From Betaproteobacteria bacterium (GTDB lineage: Bacteria; Pseudomonadota; Gammaproteobacteria; Burkholderiales; SG8-41): a DNA stretch of 9,330 nucleotides. The stretch is taken from contig JAJTHX010000308.1 of NCBI GenBank assembly GCA_021300125.1, positions 1 through 9,330 on the forward strand, written 5' to 3'. The translations under genes were made by a program, and so were the position numbers. The first letter of the stretch is position 1. Every line of letters begins with the position of its first letter. This document shows, piece by piece, positions 1 to 6,909 of the stretch. Under the pieces are notes generated by a model. It searched no databases. It was not told the DNA's origin and saw nothing but the letters and a program-made list of their open reading frames with translations.

Positions 1-149
1 ATGAAATAGTCGTCACCGATACCATTCCGCTGTCCGATGCCGGAAGGCACTGCCGGAAAATCCGTGTGCTCACGGTTGCCGGCCTAGTGGCCGAGACCTT
101 GCGCCGGATCAGTGCCGAGGATTCAGTCAGTTCGCTGTTTGTCGAATAG
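1..149 (+). CDS. prs: Ribose-phosphate pyrophosphokinase (PRPP synthetase), C-terminal end only
   Basis: This is the last 48 codons of prs; the gene begins before the window and the reading frame starts at base 3. The enzyme makes phosphoribosyl pyrophosphate from ribose 5-phosphate and ATP in the cytoplasm, feeding purine, pyrimidine, histidine, tryptophan and NAD synthesis. The visible peptide contains [10 protein letters not shown], the C-terminal segment that in E. coli Prs reads VVCDTIPLSD. It then shows the family-typical end ([15 protein letters not shown], then a Ser-rich tail closing in SLFVE). The catalytic N-terminal half is outside the window. Prs directly followed by rplY and pth is a common order in beta- and gammaproteobacteria, which supports the assignment. 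A short hairpin follows the stop codon. Confidence 0.93.
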   Translation, partial: EIVVTDTIPLSDAGRHCRKIRVLTVAGLVAETLRRISAEDSVSSLFVE

Positions 150-160
150 GTCTTGAGTGT

Positions 161-185
161 AAGCCGGTACCCGCCGGCTTTCTTT
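161..185 (+). terminator. Hairpin after prs, possible weak terminator or attenuator before rplY
   Basis: A perfect 7-bp stem (AAGCCGG at 161-167 with CCGGCTT at 174-180) encloses a 6-base loop. It is followed by TCTTT, a short and interrupted T run. It lies 11 bases after the prs stop and about 50 bases before the rplY start. The shape fits an intrinsic terminator, but the weak T tract suggests partial read-through, so prs and rplY may share some transcription. No convincing rplY promoter was seen between the hairpin and the gene. Confidence 0.45.
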
Positions 186-237
186 GCAACGCGGGGGAGA
201 TCTGGTCGCGGACCCTCCGCAACAACTGGAGAGCAAC

Positions 238-930
238 ATGAAAATCGAAGTCACCGCGTTTCCGCGCACGAACCAGGGCAAGGGTGCGAGCCGCCGCCTG
301 CGTGCGACGGGCCGCGTCCCCGGCGTCATCTATGGCGCCGGCAAGGACGCGCAAAGTGTCGAGTTTGACCACAAGGCGCTGCTGCGCCACCTCAAGCTGG
401 AAGCCTTCCACTCGTCGATCCTCGACATGAACTTTGACGGCCAGAAGGACCGCGTGCTGCTGCGCGACTTCCAGATGCATCCCTGGAAGGAGCAGGTGCA
501 GCATGTCGATTTCCAGCGCATTGATCCGAAGAAGAAGATCCACATGGCGGTGCCGCTGCACTTCCTGAATGCCGAGATCTGCCCGGGCGTGAAGCTTGGC
601 AAAGGCGTGGTCCAGCACATCATCAATGAACTGGAAATCCAGTGTCTGCCCGACGACCTGCCGGAATACATCGAGGTTGACCTGAAAGACCTCGAACTGG
701 GCCATTCGATCCACGTTGCCGAAATGAAGCTGCCCAAGGGCGTCGAGCCGATTGCCAAGATCAAGGCCGACAATCCCTCGGTGGTTACGGTGCAGGTGCC
801 CAGGGAAGTTGCGGTCGAGGAAGTCGCGGCCGCCCCGGTCACCGAGATCACCGGCCAGGCCCCCGAGGCTGCAGCCGCTGCCGGTGGCGACAAGAAGGAC
901 GCCGAGAAAAAGCCGGCCGAGAAAAAATAA
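238..930 (+). CDS. rplY: 50S ribosomal protein L25, long (TL5/Ctc) form
   Basis: This encodes a 230-residue L25 that binds 5S rRNA in the large ribosomal subunit. Residues 1-95 form the L25 domain, with the typical opening MKIEVTAFPR, then GASRRLRATGRVPGVIYG, and HPWKEQVQHVDFQ near 81-93. Residues 96-190 form the second beta domain found in TL5/Ctc proteins, absent from the short E. coli L25 (about 94 residues). The tail from about 191 is rich in Ala and ends in a Lys/Glu repeat (DAEKKPAEKK), probably disordered and able to touch rRNA. The start at 238 is chosen because GGAGAG lies at 228-233 and the conserved N-terminus begins there; an in-frame TTG at 184 would add unconserved residues. The gene lies between prs and pth and is closed by a strong terminator. 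Confidence 0.95.
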   Translation: MKIEVTAFPRTNQGKGASRRLRATGRVPGVIYGAGKDAQSVEFDHKALLRHLKLEAFHSSILDMNFDGQKDRVLLRDFQMHPWKEQVQHVDFQRIDPKKKIHMAVPLHFLNAEICPGVKLGKGVVQHIINELEIQCLPDDLPEYIEVDLKDLELGHSIHVAEMKLPKGVEPIAKIKADNPSVVTVQVPREVAVEEVAAAPVTEITGQAPEAAAAAGGDKKDAEKKPAEKK

Positions 931-970
931 GTCGGCTGGCCGGCCTTTTGCGGCTGGCGGATACCCGTGG

Positions 971-1011
971 CGCCCGCCAGAACGCGATCGACTGGCGGGC
1001 GTTTTGTTTTT
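971..1011 (+). terminator. Strong intrinsic terminator of rplY
   Basis: A perfect 10-bp GC-rich stem (CGCCCGCCAG at 971-980 with CTGGCGGGCG at 992-1001) has an 11-base loop. It is followed directly by TTTTGTTTTT at 1002-1011. This is a textbook Rho-independent terminator, 40 bases after the rplY stop. It should separate rplY transcription from pth, which starts only 29 bases beyond the T tract. Confidence 0.9.
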
Positions 1012-1040
1012 AATTAAAAATCGTTTAAAAACAAAGGCTT
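1001..1040 (+). promoter_or_regulatory. AT-rich leader of pth, possible promoter
   Basis: The stretch between the terminator stem and the pth ATG is strikingly AT-rich in a GC-rich genome. It contains a 10-bp inverted repeat (TTGTTTTTAA at 1004-1013, TTAAAAACAA at 1025-1034) and a 14-bp palindrome, TTTTTAATTAAAAA, at 1007-1020. A loose -35/-10 pair (TTGTTT at 1004, TAAAAA at 1026, 16-bp spacer) can be drawn, but it would put the transcript start almost at the ATG. AAAGG at 1033-1037 is a weak ribosome site with a short 3-base spacing. The composition is clear; promoter function is inferred. Confidence 0.35.
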
Positions 1041-1643
1041 ATGAAACTCGTCGCCGGCCTCGGCAACCCCGGCAGGAAATACGAGGACACCCGCCACAAT
1101 GCCGGCTTCTGGTGGCTGGAGGCGCTGGCGCGGGCCGGTGGTGTGACGCTACGCCACGAGGCGCGCTTTCACGGCGAGGTTGCACGCGTCGGCAGCCCGG
1201 CCGGGGAAGTCTGGCTGCTCAAGCCCGCGACCTACATGAACGAATCGGGACGCGCGGTCGGCGCGCTCGCCGATTTCTACAAGATCGAGCCGAAAGACAT
1301 TCTCGTCGTGCATGATGAACTCGACCTGCCGCCCGGCGACATCCGCCTCAAATTCGGGGGCAGTGCCTCGGGCAACGGCGTGCGCAGCGTGATCCAGCGT
1401 CTGGGCACGCGCGACTTCTGGCGCCTGCGCATCGGCATCGGCCATCCGCGCGAGCTCGCCAAAAGCGAGCAGGAAGTGGTGGACTACGTGCTGCATGCGC
1501 CGCGCGCCGAGGAACGGCGTGCGATTGATGACGCCCTGGAACGCGCCAGTGAAGCCTGGCCCCTGGTCTCCAGGGGTGATATGCAGGCGGCGATGCTGCG
1601 TTTGCATACCAAACCCGGCGCCGGGCCCGCGCCGAAACCCTGA
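1041..1643 (+). CDS. pth: Peptidyl-tRNA hydrolase
   Basis: This 200-residue cytoplasmic enzyme cleaves the ester bond of peptidyl-tRNA that drops off ribosomes, recycling tRNA. The family hallmarks are in order: GLGNPG (residues 6-11, with Asn9), the catalytic-His motif TRHNAG (His19), YMNESG (Asn67) and HDELDLPPG (Asp92). These correspond to E. coli Asn10, His20, Asn68 and Asp93. RLRIGIGHP follows near 128-136. The glycine-rich loop is unusual. E. coli has GGGHGGHNG (His113, Asn114), but here residues 106-113 read GGSASGNG, one residue shorter and without the His, while Asn112 remains. The C-terminus is a short Pro/Ala-rich tail. ATG 1041 is the only start that keeps the conserved N-terminus. 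ychF follows after 22 bases and is probably co-transcribed. Confidence 0.95.
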   Translation: MKLVAGLGNPGRKYEDTRHNAGFWWLEALARAGGVTLRHEARFHGEVARVGSPAGEVWLLKPATYMNESGRAVGALADFYKIEPKDILVVHDELDLPPGDIRLKFGGSASGNGVRSVIQRLGTRDFWRLRIGIGHPRELAKSEQEVVDYVLHAPRAEERRAIDDALERASEAWPLVSRGDMQAAMLRLHTKPGAGPAPKP

Positions 1644-1665
1644 TTCTTTTCCGGAAAGCCAAGCC

Positions 1666-2760
1666 ATGTCCCTCAAATGCGGCATCGTCGGCCTGCCCAA
1701 CGTCGGCAAGTCCACCCTCTTCAACGCGCTGACCAAGGCCGGCATCGCCGCCGAGAACTATCCCTTCTGCACCATCGAGCCCAATGTCGGCATCGTCGAA
1801 GTGCCCGATCCGCGGCTGGCCGCACTGGCGGCCATCGCCAAACCGGAGAAGGTGCTGCCGGCGGTGGTCGAATTCGTCGACATCGCCGGTCTCGTGGCCG
1901 GCGCCTCCAAGGGGGAGGGCCTCGGCAACCAGTTTCTCGCCAATATCCGAGAAACCGACGCCATCGCCCATGTCGTGCGCTGCTTTGAGGACGAGAACGT
2001 GATGCATGTCGCGGGCAAGGTGGATCCGCTGTCTGACATCGAAACCATCAATACCGAACTCGCGCTGGCCGATCTTTCGGCCGTGGAGCGCCACCTTGCG
2101 AAATATGTGAAGCTGGCACGCGCCGGCGGCGACAAGGAGACGCAGCGGCTGGTCGCCGCACTGGAAAAATGCCAGGCCGCGCTGAATGAGGCCAGGCCGG
2201 TACGGTCGCTTGACTTGTATGCAGAGGAGCTGGAAGTGCTCAAGCCGCTGTGCCTGATCACTGCCAAGCCCACCATGTACGTGGCCAATGTGCGCGAGGG
2301 CGGGTTTGACAGCAATCCGCACCTGGCGGCAGTGCAGGTGCTGGCCGCGCGCGAGAGGGCGCCGGTGGTCGCGGTGTGCGCGTCAATCGAAGCTGAAATT
2401 GCCGACATGGAGGATGCCGACAAGGCGGTGTTCCTGCAGGACATGGGCATGAGTGAGCCGGGACTGAACCGCGTGATCGGCGCCGGGTATTCGCTGCTGG
2501 GTCTGCAGACTTATTTCACGGCCGGACCGAAGGAAGTGCGCGCCTGGACAATCCGCAAGGGCGATACCGCACCCAGGGCGGCAGCCGCGATCCATACCGA
2601 TTTCGAAAAGGGCTTCATCCGCGCCGAGGTCATCGCCTACGACGACTACGTTGCCTGCAAGGGCGAACAGGGCGCCAAGGAGGCCGGCAAGATGCGCCTT
2701 GAGGGCAAGGACTACGTCGTGCGCGACGGCGATGTGATGCATTTCCGCTTCAACGTCTAA
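1666..2760 (+). CDS. ychF: Redox-responsive, ribosome-associated ATPase YchF (Obg/OLA1 family)
   Basis: This 364-residue P-loop protein matches the family length (363 in E. coli). YchF/OLA1 proteins bind ribosomes and prefer ATP over GTP; they are linked to stress responses and translation. Visible motifs are the P-loop GLPNVGKST (residues 9-17), the switch region [11 protein letters not shown] (32-42), G3 DIAG (72-75) followed by a hydrophobic Leu76 where classical GTPases carry catalytic Gln, and the altered G4 motif NVRE (208-211) instead of NKxD, which explains the ATP preference. A coiled-coil arm occupies about 125-200, and a TGS domain about 281-363 ends in [14 protein letters not shown] 1666 has GGAAAG at 1653-1658 and begins the conserved MSLKCGIVG; a longer upstream frame only overlaps pth. 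The 12 bases at the stop are tandemly duplicated. Confidence 0.96.
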   Translation: MSLKCGIVGLPNVGKSTLFNALTKAGIAAENYPFCTIEPNVGIVEVPDPRLAALAAIAKPEKVLPAVVEFVDIAGLVAGASKGEGLGNQFLANIRETDAIAHVVRCFEDENVMHVAGKVDPLSDIETINTELALADLSAVERHLAKYVKLARAGGDKETQRLVAALEKCQAALNEARPVRSLDLYAEELEVLKPLCLITAKPTMYVANVREGGFDSNPHLAAVQVLAARERAPVVAVCASIEAEIADMEDADKAVFLQDMGMSEPGLNRVIGAGYSLLGLQTYFTAGPKEVRAWTIRKGDTAPRAAAAIHTDFEKGFIRAEVIAYDDYVACKGEQGAKEAGKMRLEGKDYVVRDGDVMHFRFNV

Positions 2761-2804
2761 CCCAACGTCTGAACCGGCGTCGTGCCGTAGCGGCAGGCGT
2801 GCTG

Positions 2805-2833
2805 TTGGTGCCGCCTCTGGCCAGGGCTATACT
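2805..2833 (+). promoter_or_regulatory. Predicted sigma70 promoter of the ankyrin lipoprotein gene
   Basis: TTGGTG (2805-2810) and TATACT (2828-2833) are separated by exactly 17 bases. They match the sigma70 consensus at four and five of six positions respectively. Transcription would start near 2840, giving a leader of about 25 bases that carries the GGAGGA ribosome site at 2853-2858. This would let the gene be expressed apart from pth-ychF. It was found by eye and is not experimentally supported. Confidence 0.6.
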
Positions 2834-2865
2834 GCGCAATCGCAAGCCCACCGGAGGAATCGACG

Positions 2866-3669
2866 ATGGCGGCATCCTTCATGTCCAGCTTCTCCTGTTT
2901 CACCCGTATCCGCGTCCTGTGCGCCGCGCTGCTGATCGCCTTGGTCAGCGGATGCGCCGCCCCAGGCGGGCTGCTGTCCCGCGCCGATGCCGATGCCATC
3001 GAAAACGCGATTGACCGTGACGATGCCGGTTACGTGGCTGCCGCGGTTCGCGGCGGGTTGCCGGTGGACCAGCGTATTCCCGCCGCGGGCTATACAGCCG
3101 GGGCGCCGCTGATTGCGTTGGCGGCGAGGGCAGCCTCGCTGAACACCCTGCGCTTCCTGATTGGCGCCGGCGCCGACGTCAACGCGCGTACCCCGGTCAA
3201 TGAAACCCCGCTGATGCTCGCCGCCTATTTCCGTGAAGATGGCGCGCATTCGGCGGCCCGCCATGATGAGGCGGTGCGCATACTGCTCAAAGCCGGCGCC
3301 CAGCTCGAGAACGACGCCTACAACTTCACCCCGCTGTCCTACGCCGCCTTCAACGACCGGCGCCGTGCCATGGGCTACCTGCTCGAACACGGCGCCCGGG
3401 TCGATGCCGATGCCGCGAACGGATTGACTTACATCAACACGCCGCTGATGATGGCCTCGATCCAGGGGCATCGCGAGGCGGTACGCACGCTGCTGCGGGC
3501 CGGTGCCGACCCCCTCATCCGCGTGCATGGCGGACATACCGCCCGCGAGTTTGCCGCCAAGTATCGCCACAGCCATGTCGAGCCGCTGCTCGCCTGCGCG
3601 GAGTCGCTGCCGCAGGGCCGACGCTTTGCACAGCACTGTGAAGGACCCAGCGTCGCCGCCGGGCAGTAA
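2866..3669 (+). CDS. Ankyrin-repeat lipoprotein, predicted outer membrane, periplasm-facing
   Basis: This encodes a 267-residue protein of unknown specific function. Residues 13-30 form a lipoprotein signal (basic FTRIR, a hydrophobic stretch, then the lipobox VSGC with lipidated Cys30). The next residue is Ala, not Asp, which by the Lol rule predicts outer-membrane sorting. About four ankyrin repeats follow, near 78-109, 111-150 (with a roughly 6-residue insertion), 152-184 and 188-219, plus a capping piece to about 247. Repeat signatures include TPLMLAA, LLKAGA, TPLSYAA and TLLRAGADP. Ankyrin repeats bind other proteins, so a periplasmic scaffold or inhibitor role is plausible, but no partner is evident. 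The only other cysteines of the mature protein, 244 and 258, could form a C-terminal disulfide. GGAGGA at 2853-2858 supports ATG 2866; an in-frame ATG at 2881 is possible and keeps the signal peptide. Confidence 0.85.
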   Translation: MAASFMSSFSCFTRIRVLCAALLIALVSGCAAPGGLLSRADADAIENAIDRDDAGYVAAAVRGGLPVDQRIPAAGYTAGAPLIALAARAASLNTLRFLIGAGADVNARTPVNETPLMLAAYFREDGAHSAARHDEAVRILLKAGAQLENDAYNFTPLSYAAFNDRRRAMGYLLEHGARVDADAANGLTYINTPLMMASIQGHREAVRTLLRAGADPLIRVHGGHTAREFAAKYRHSHVEPLLACAESLPQGRRFAQHCEGPSVAAGQ

Positions 3670-3674
3670 ATCCG

Positions 3675-3700
3675 GCCTCAGGCCGGCCGTGGCCTGAGGC
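3675..3700. terminator. Hairpin at the convergent gene ends, possible bidirectional terminator
   Basis: A perfect 10-bp inverted repeat (GCCTCAGGCC at 3675-3684, GGCCTGAGGC at 3691-3700) has a 6-base loop. It begins 5 bases after the ankyrin gene stop and covers the last codons of the opposing transporter gene, whose stop is at 3678-3680. There is no T tract on either strand, so this is not a standard intrinsic terminator. It may act as a 3'-end stabiliser or a pause site for both convergent transcripts. Confidence 0.4.
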
Positions 3701-4592
3701 TGATGATCAGAACGCCGGCAAGCACCAGTGCTGCCCCGGCCAGCTGCATCGCAGTGACCGCCTCGCCGAGAAACAGCGCAGCGAAGGCCAAGGTTGCCAC
3801 CGGACCGATGCAACCGATCAGCGAGACCTGGCCCGCGCCGATGCGGCGCAAACCTTCCGCCATCAGCCACAGCGGCAGTACGGTCGAGAACACCGCCAGT
3901 ACAGCCACCAGCGCATAGACCTCGGGTCCGGCGTGCAGCGCCTCCAGCGGACGGGTGGCGGTGAAATGCGCAAGGACGAAGCCGGTGGCGATCAGCGAAG
4001 CGTAGGCCGAGAAACGCATCGAGCCGAACTTGTGCACCAGCCGGCTCCCGGTCACCAGATAGACTGCATAGGTCACCGCGCTGCCAAATACCAGCAGGGC
4101 ACCGATGGCGGTCTGTCCGGCAGCGCCTGCGATTTTCACCTCCTCGGCAAAGACCAGAACGATGCCGGCGTAGGAGAGCGCCAGCGACAGCAGCTGTGGT
4201 GCGCGCAGAGGTTGGCGCAGGAATGCCCCCGACAGCAGCAGCACCAGTGTCGGGTAGAGGTAGAGGATCAGCCTGCCGAATCCGGCGGAAACATATTGCA
4301 GTCCGGCAAGGTCGAGAAAACTGCCCAGGTAGTAACCGAGAAAGCCGAGGCCGGCGAGTGCCGCAATTTCACGCCGGCTCACTGCCTCTGTCATGCGCCC
4401 AGCCCACAACGCCATCAGCATGAACAGGGGGGCCGCGAACAGCATGCGCAGCGTGAGCAGGGTGGTCGTATCGATGCCGTGGACATAGGCCGCCTTGACC
4501 AGCACCGGCTTGCCCGAAAAGGCAACCGAGCCGGCGAGGGCACAGGCCACCCCGACCCAGGCGCCGCGCTGCAGCGCCTTGTTTTCCGGCAT
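3678..4592 (-). CDS. EamA/DMT-superfamily membrane transporter
   Basis: This is a 304-residue inner-membrane protein of the drug/metabolite transporter superfamily. Hydrophobic segments run through the whole length, consistent with ten helices in two repeated EamA halves (about 10-145 and 155-300). Family-like features include an N-terminal helix with AFSGKPVLVKAAY, the RMLFAAPLF helix after a short loop, LQYVSAGFGRLILYLYP at the end of the first half, and a second half ending in LFLGEAVTAMQLAGAALVLAGV then a basic RPRPA tail. Members export or import small metabolites such as amino acids, but the substrate cannot be read from sequence. The start lies 5 bases after the stop of the upstream ATPase gene on the same strand, so the two are probably co-transcribed; no strong ribosome site is visible. 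It converges on the ankyrin gene. Confidence 0.9.
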   Translation of the reverse strand: MPENKALQRGAWVGVACALAGSVAFSGKPVLVKAAYVHGIDTTTLLTLRMLFAAPLFMLMALWAGRMTEAVSRREIAALAGLGFLGYYLGSFLDLAGLQYVSAGFGRLILYLYPTLVLLLSGAFLRQPLRAPQLLSLALSYAGIVLVFAEEVKIAGAAGQTAIGALLVFGSAVTYAVYLVTGSRLVHKFGSMRFSAYASLIATGFVLAHFTATRPLEALHAGPEVYALVAVLAVFSTVLPLWLMAEGLRRIGAGQVSLIGCIGPVATLAFAALFLGEAVTAMQLAGAALVLAGVLIISLRPRPA

Positions 4593-4597
4593 CGGAT

Positions 4598-6103
4598 TCA
4601 GCGGCGCTTGCCGCCGCCGAGGCTGGAACCCAGCACGCCGCGGATGCTTTCGCGGCCCACCTGTGAACCCATGGCCCGGGCCGCGCTTTTTGCCGCCATT
4701 TCCACCATGCCTTCGCGGCGGCCTCCGCGCGGGCCGGTGCTGCCGCCGAGCAGGTCGCCCAGCGCGCCTAGCATGCTGCCCCCGGATGCGGGTGCTGCGA
4801 CACCCGCTGCGGGCTGGGCGGCCTGTTCCTGCACGCGATGCGCCAGTTTTTCAAAGGCCGACTCGCGATCCTCGGTTTTCTCGTAAATGCCCGCAACCAG
4901 GGAGTTTTTCATCGTCGCCGAGCGCTCCTCCGGCGTCACCGGGCCAAGGCGGCTGCCGGGCGGCACCACGAAGGCGCGCTCGACCACGCAGGGCTGGCCT
5001 TTTTCGTCAAGCAGCGACACCAGCGCCTCGCCGACGCCGAGCTCGGTGATCGCGGTTTCGACATTGATCCTGGGATTGGCGCGCAGCGTGGTGGCGGCGC
5101 TTTTCACCGCCTTCTGGTCGCGAGGCGTGAATGCGCGCAGCGCATGCTGCACGCGGTTGCCGAGCTGGCCGAGAACGGTTTCGGGTATGTCGAGCGGATT
5201 CTGGGTCACGAAAAAGACCCCGACGCCCTTGGACCGGATCAGCCGCACCACCTGCTCGATTTTTTCGAGCAGCGCCTGCGGAGCGTCGCTGAACAGGAGG
5301 TGGGCTTCGTCGAAAAAGAACACCAGTTTAGGTTTGTCCGGGTCGCCGACCTCGGGCAGTTGCTCGAACAGCTCCGACAGCATCCACAGCAGGAATGTCG
5401 CGTAGAGCTTGGGCGAGTGCATCAGCTTGTCGGCGGCGAGGATGTTGATCACCCCGCGGCCGCGGCCATCGGTCTGCATCAGATCCTGGATGTTGAGTGC
5501 CGGTTCGGCGAAGAACCTGTCTCCGCCCTGCTGCTCCACTTCGAGCAGGCCGCGCTGGATGGCGCCGATCGAGGCGGCCGAAATGTTGCCGTACTGGGTG
5601 GTGAACTGCTTGGCGTTCTCGCCGACATGCTGCAGCATCGCGCGCAGGTCCTTCAGGTCGAGCAGTAGCAGGCCGTTGTCGTCGGCGATCTTGAATACCA
5701 GCGTCAGCACGCCCTGCTGGGTGTCGTTGAGGTTGAGCAGCCGCGCCAGCAGCAGCGGTCCCATCTCCGAGATCGTCGCGCGCACCGGATGGCCCTGCAC
5801 GCCGAAGACATCCCAGAAGGCTACCGGGCAGGAATCGTAGGCGAAATCGGTGATGCCGAGCTGCTTGATGCGCTCCTCGATCTTGGGTTTGGATTCGCCT
5901 TTCTGCGAAAGTCCTGCGAGGTCTCCCTTGACGTCGGCCATGAACACCGGAACGCCGATTTTCGACAGGCTTTCGGCGATGCGCTGCAATGTCACGGTCT
6001 TGCCGGTGCCGGTGGCGCCGGCGATCAGTCCGTGGCGGTTGGACAGCCCCGGCAACAGCAGCAGTTCATGTTCGGATTTCGCAATCAGCATCGGCCCGGC
6101 CAT
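4598..6103 (-). CDS. HerA/FtsK-like P-loop ATPase, YjgR family (DUF853)
   Basis: This 501-residue cytoplasmic ATPase closely resembles E. coli YjgR as remembered (for example [18 protein letters not shown] and [12 protein letters not shown]). Walker A is GATGTGKT (residues 29-36). Walker B is [13 protein letters not shown] (259-271, Asp265-Glu266). A polar QNP motif (301-303) is in the sensor position, and [17 protein letters not shown] near 314-330 could supply the arginine finger. The family belongs to the HerA/FtsK hexameric motor clade, but the biological role of YjgR is not settled. Residues about 423-465 form an Ala/Gly/Pro-rich linker before a short conserved-looking tail ([23 protein letters not shown]). 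The start at 6103 has AGGAAA about 6 bases upstream on its strand; Met5 is an alternative. No nuclease partner (NurA or similar) is adjacent. The downstream neighbour is a transporter. Confidence 0.92.
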   Translation of the reverse strand: MAGPMLIAKSEHELLLLPGLSNRHGLIAGATGTGKTVTLQRIAESLSKIGVPVFMADVKGDLAGLSQKGESKPKIEERIKQLGITDFAYDSCPVAFWDVFGVQGHPVRATISEMGPLLLARLLNLNDTQQGVLTLVFKIADDNGLLLLDLKDLRAMLQHVGENAKQFTTQYGNISAASIGAIQRGLLEVEQQGGDRFFAEPALNIQDLMQTDGRGRGVINILAADKLMHSPKLYATFLLWMLSELFEQLPEVGDPDKPKLVFFFDEAHLLFSDAPQALLEKIEQVVRLIRSKGVGVFFVTQNPLDIPETVLGQLGNRVQHALRAFTPRDQKAVKSAATTLRANPRINVETAITELGVGEALVSLLDEKGQPCVVERAFVVPPGSRLGPVTPEERSATMKNSLVAGIYEKTEDRESAFEKLAHRVQEQAAQPAAGVAAPASGGSMLGALGDLLGGSTGPRGGRREGMVEMAAKSAARAMGSQVGRESIRGVLGSSLGGGKRR

Positions 6104-6177
6104 GGCGGTTTCCTGGGGGATTGTAGGGGGTCACTATGATAAAATCAGGGTCATTCTAACGGCTAATCCGGCGCATC
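6104..6177. promoter_or_regulatory. Divergent promoter region between the YjgR-like gene and yebC
   Basis: These 74 bases separate two divergently transcribed genes. On the plus strand TATGAT (6135-6140), overlapping TAAAAT (6140-6145), is a good -10 candidate for yebC, though no clear -35 is present. On the minus strand TACAAT (6125 to 6120) could be the -10 for the ATPase gene, with a poor -35 (CTGATT, 17-base spacing). GGGTCA occurs twice (6128-6133 and 6148-6153), exactly 20 bases apart, flanking the plus-strand -10. No good ribosome site precedes the yebC ATG. Promoter assignment is by inspection only. Confidence 0.5.
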
Positions 6178-6909
6178 ATGGCAGGACATTCGAAGTGGGC
6201 GAACATCCAGCACCGAAAGGGCCGTCAGGACGCCAAGCGGGGCAAGATTTTCACGCGCCTGATCAAGGAGATCACGGTTGCTGCGCGCATGGGCGGTGGT
6301 GACCCGGGCAGCAATCCGCGCCTGCGCCTTGCAATGGACAAGGCCTACGACAACAACATGCCCAAGGACAACGTCGAGCGCGCGATCAAGCGCGGCACCG
6401 GCGACCTTGAGGGTGTCAATTACGAGGAAATACGCTACGAAGGCTACGGCATCGGTGGCGCCGCGGTGATGGTCGACTGCATGACCGACAACCGCACGCG
6501 CACTGTCGCCGATGTTCGCCACGCCTTCACCAAGCATGGCGGCAACCTCGGTACCGACGGCTCGGTGGCTTTCCTGTTCAAGCACTGCGGCCAGTTGCTG
6601 TTTGCCCCGGGCACCGACGAGGCCGGGCTGATGGATGCGGCGATCGAGGCCGGCGCGGAAGACGTGGTCAGCAATGACGACGGCAGCATCGAGGTCATCA
6701 CCGGTCCTGGCGAGTTTTCAGCGGTTCGCGCCGCGCTGGAAAAGGCGGGCCTCAAGGCCGAGCTTGCCGAAGTGACCATGAAGGCAACCACGGAAAACCC
6801 GCTGGCCGGCGACGATGCCGCGCGCATGCAAAAACTCCTTGACGCGCTGGAATCCCTGGACGACGTGCAGGAGGTGTACACCACCGCCGTCTTCGACGAG
6901 GCGGCTTGA
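6178..6909 (+). CDS. yebC: YebC/TACO1-family translation/transcription regulator
   Basis: This is a 243-residue cytoplasmic protein of the usual family length. It opens with the signature [20 protein letters not shown] and continues through [24 protein letters not shown] (around 60-73), YEGYGIGG and [15 protein letters not shown], then [15 protein letters not shown]. Family members were long annotated as DNA-binding transcription regulators. The mitochondrial relative TACO1 and some bacterial members act on translation, reportedly at difficult stretches such as polyproline, so the true role here is open. The three-domain layout (N-terminal helical, then two alpha/beta domains) is inferred from the family. 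It is the first gene of the ruv operon, a common arrangement, and its stop overlaps the ruvC start. No strong Shine-Dalgarno is visible before the ATG. Confidence 0.95.
   Translation: MAGHSKWANIQHRKGRQDAKRGKIFTRLIKEITVAARMGGGDPGSNPRLRLAMDKAYDNNMPKDNVERAIKRGTGDLEGVNYEEIRYEGYGIGGAAVMVDCMTDNRTRTVADVRHAFTKHGGNLGTDGSVAFLFKHCGQLLFAPGTDEAGLMDAAIEAGAEDVVSNDDGSIEVITGPGEFSAVRAALEKAGLKAELAEVTMKATTENPLAGDDAARMQKLLDALESLDDVQEVYTTAVFDEAA

Noticed and set aside
184..237. Upstream TTG start extending L25 by 18 residues
   Set aside because: The added residues are not conserved, and the ATG at 238 has a good GGAGAG site and the family N-terminus.
127..714. Minus-strand frame of 195 codons opposite rplY
   Set aside because: It is antisense to an unmistakable L25 gene and has no recognisable motif or ribosome site.
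1495..1665. Upstream extension of ychF into pth
   Set aside because: The extra residues overlap pth and lack conservation; the YchF family starts at MSLKCGIVG.
1348..2322. Minus-strand frame of 324 codons opposite pth and ychF
   Set aside because: It spans two well-supported plus-strand genes; the peptide shows no family features.
2785..2803. Small hairpin (TGCCG-TAG-CGGCA) after ychF as a terminator
   Set aside because: It has only a 5-bp stem, a 3-base loop and no T tract, so it is too weak to call.
2827..3870. Minus-strand frame of 347 codons opposite the ankyrin gene and into the transporter gene
   Set aside because: The plus-strand frame has a lipobox, ankyrin repeats, a promoter and a ribosome site; the antisense peptide has none, and its frame overlaps the transporter gene on the same strand.
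3933..5668. Long plus-strand reading frames (317 and 276 codons) opposite the transporter and ATPase genes
   Set aside because: Their peptides are low-complexity, rich in Arg, Gln, His and Ala with no domain, as expected for the antisense of GC-rich genes. The minus-strand frames encode clear protein families.
4598..6103. HerA-like ATPase as part of an anti-phage defence system
   Set aside because: The sequence matches the widespread YjgR/DUF853 housekeeping type, and there is no adjacent nuclease, SIR2, DUF4297 or other effector gene.
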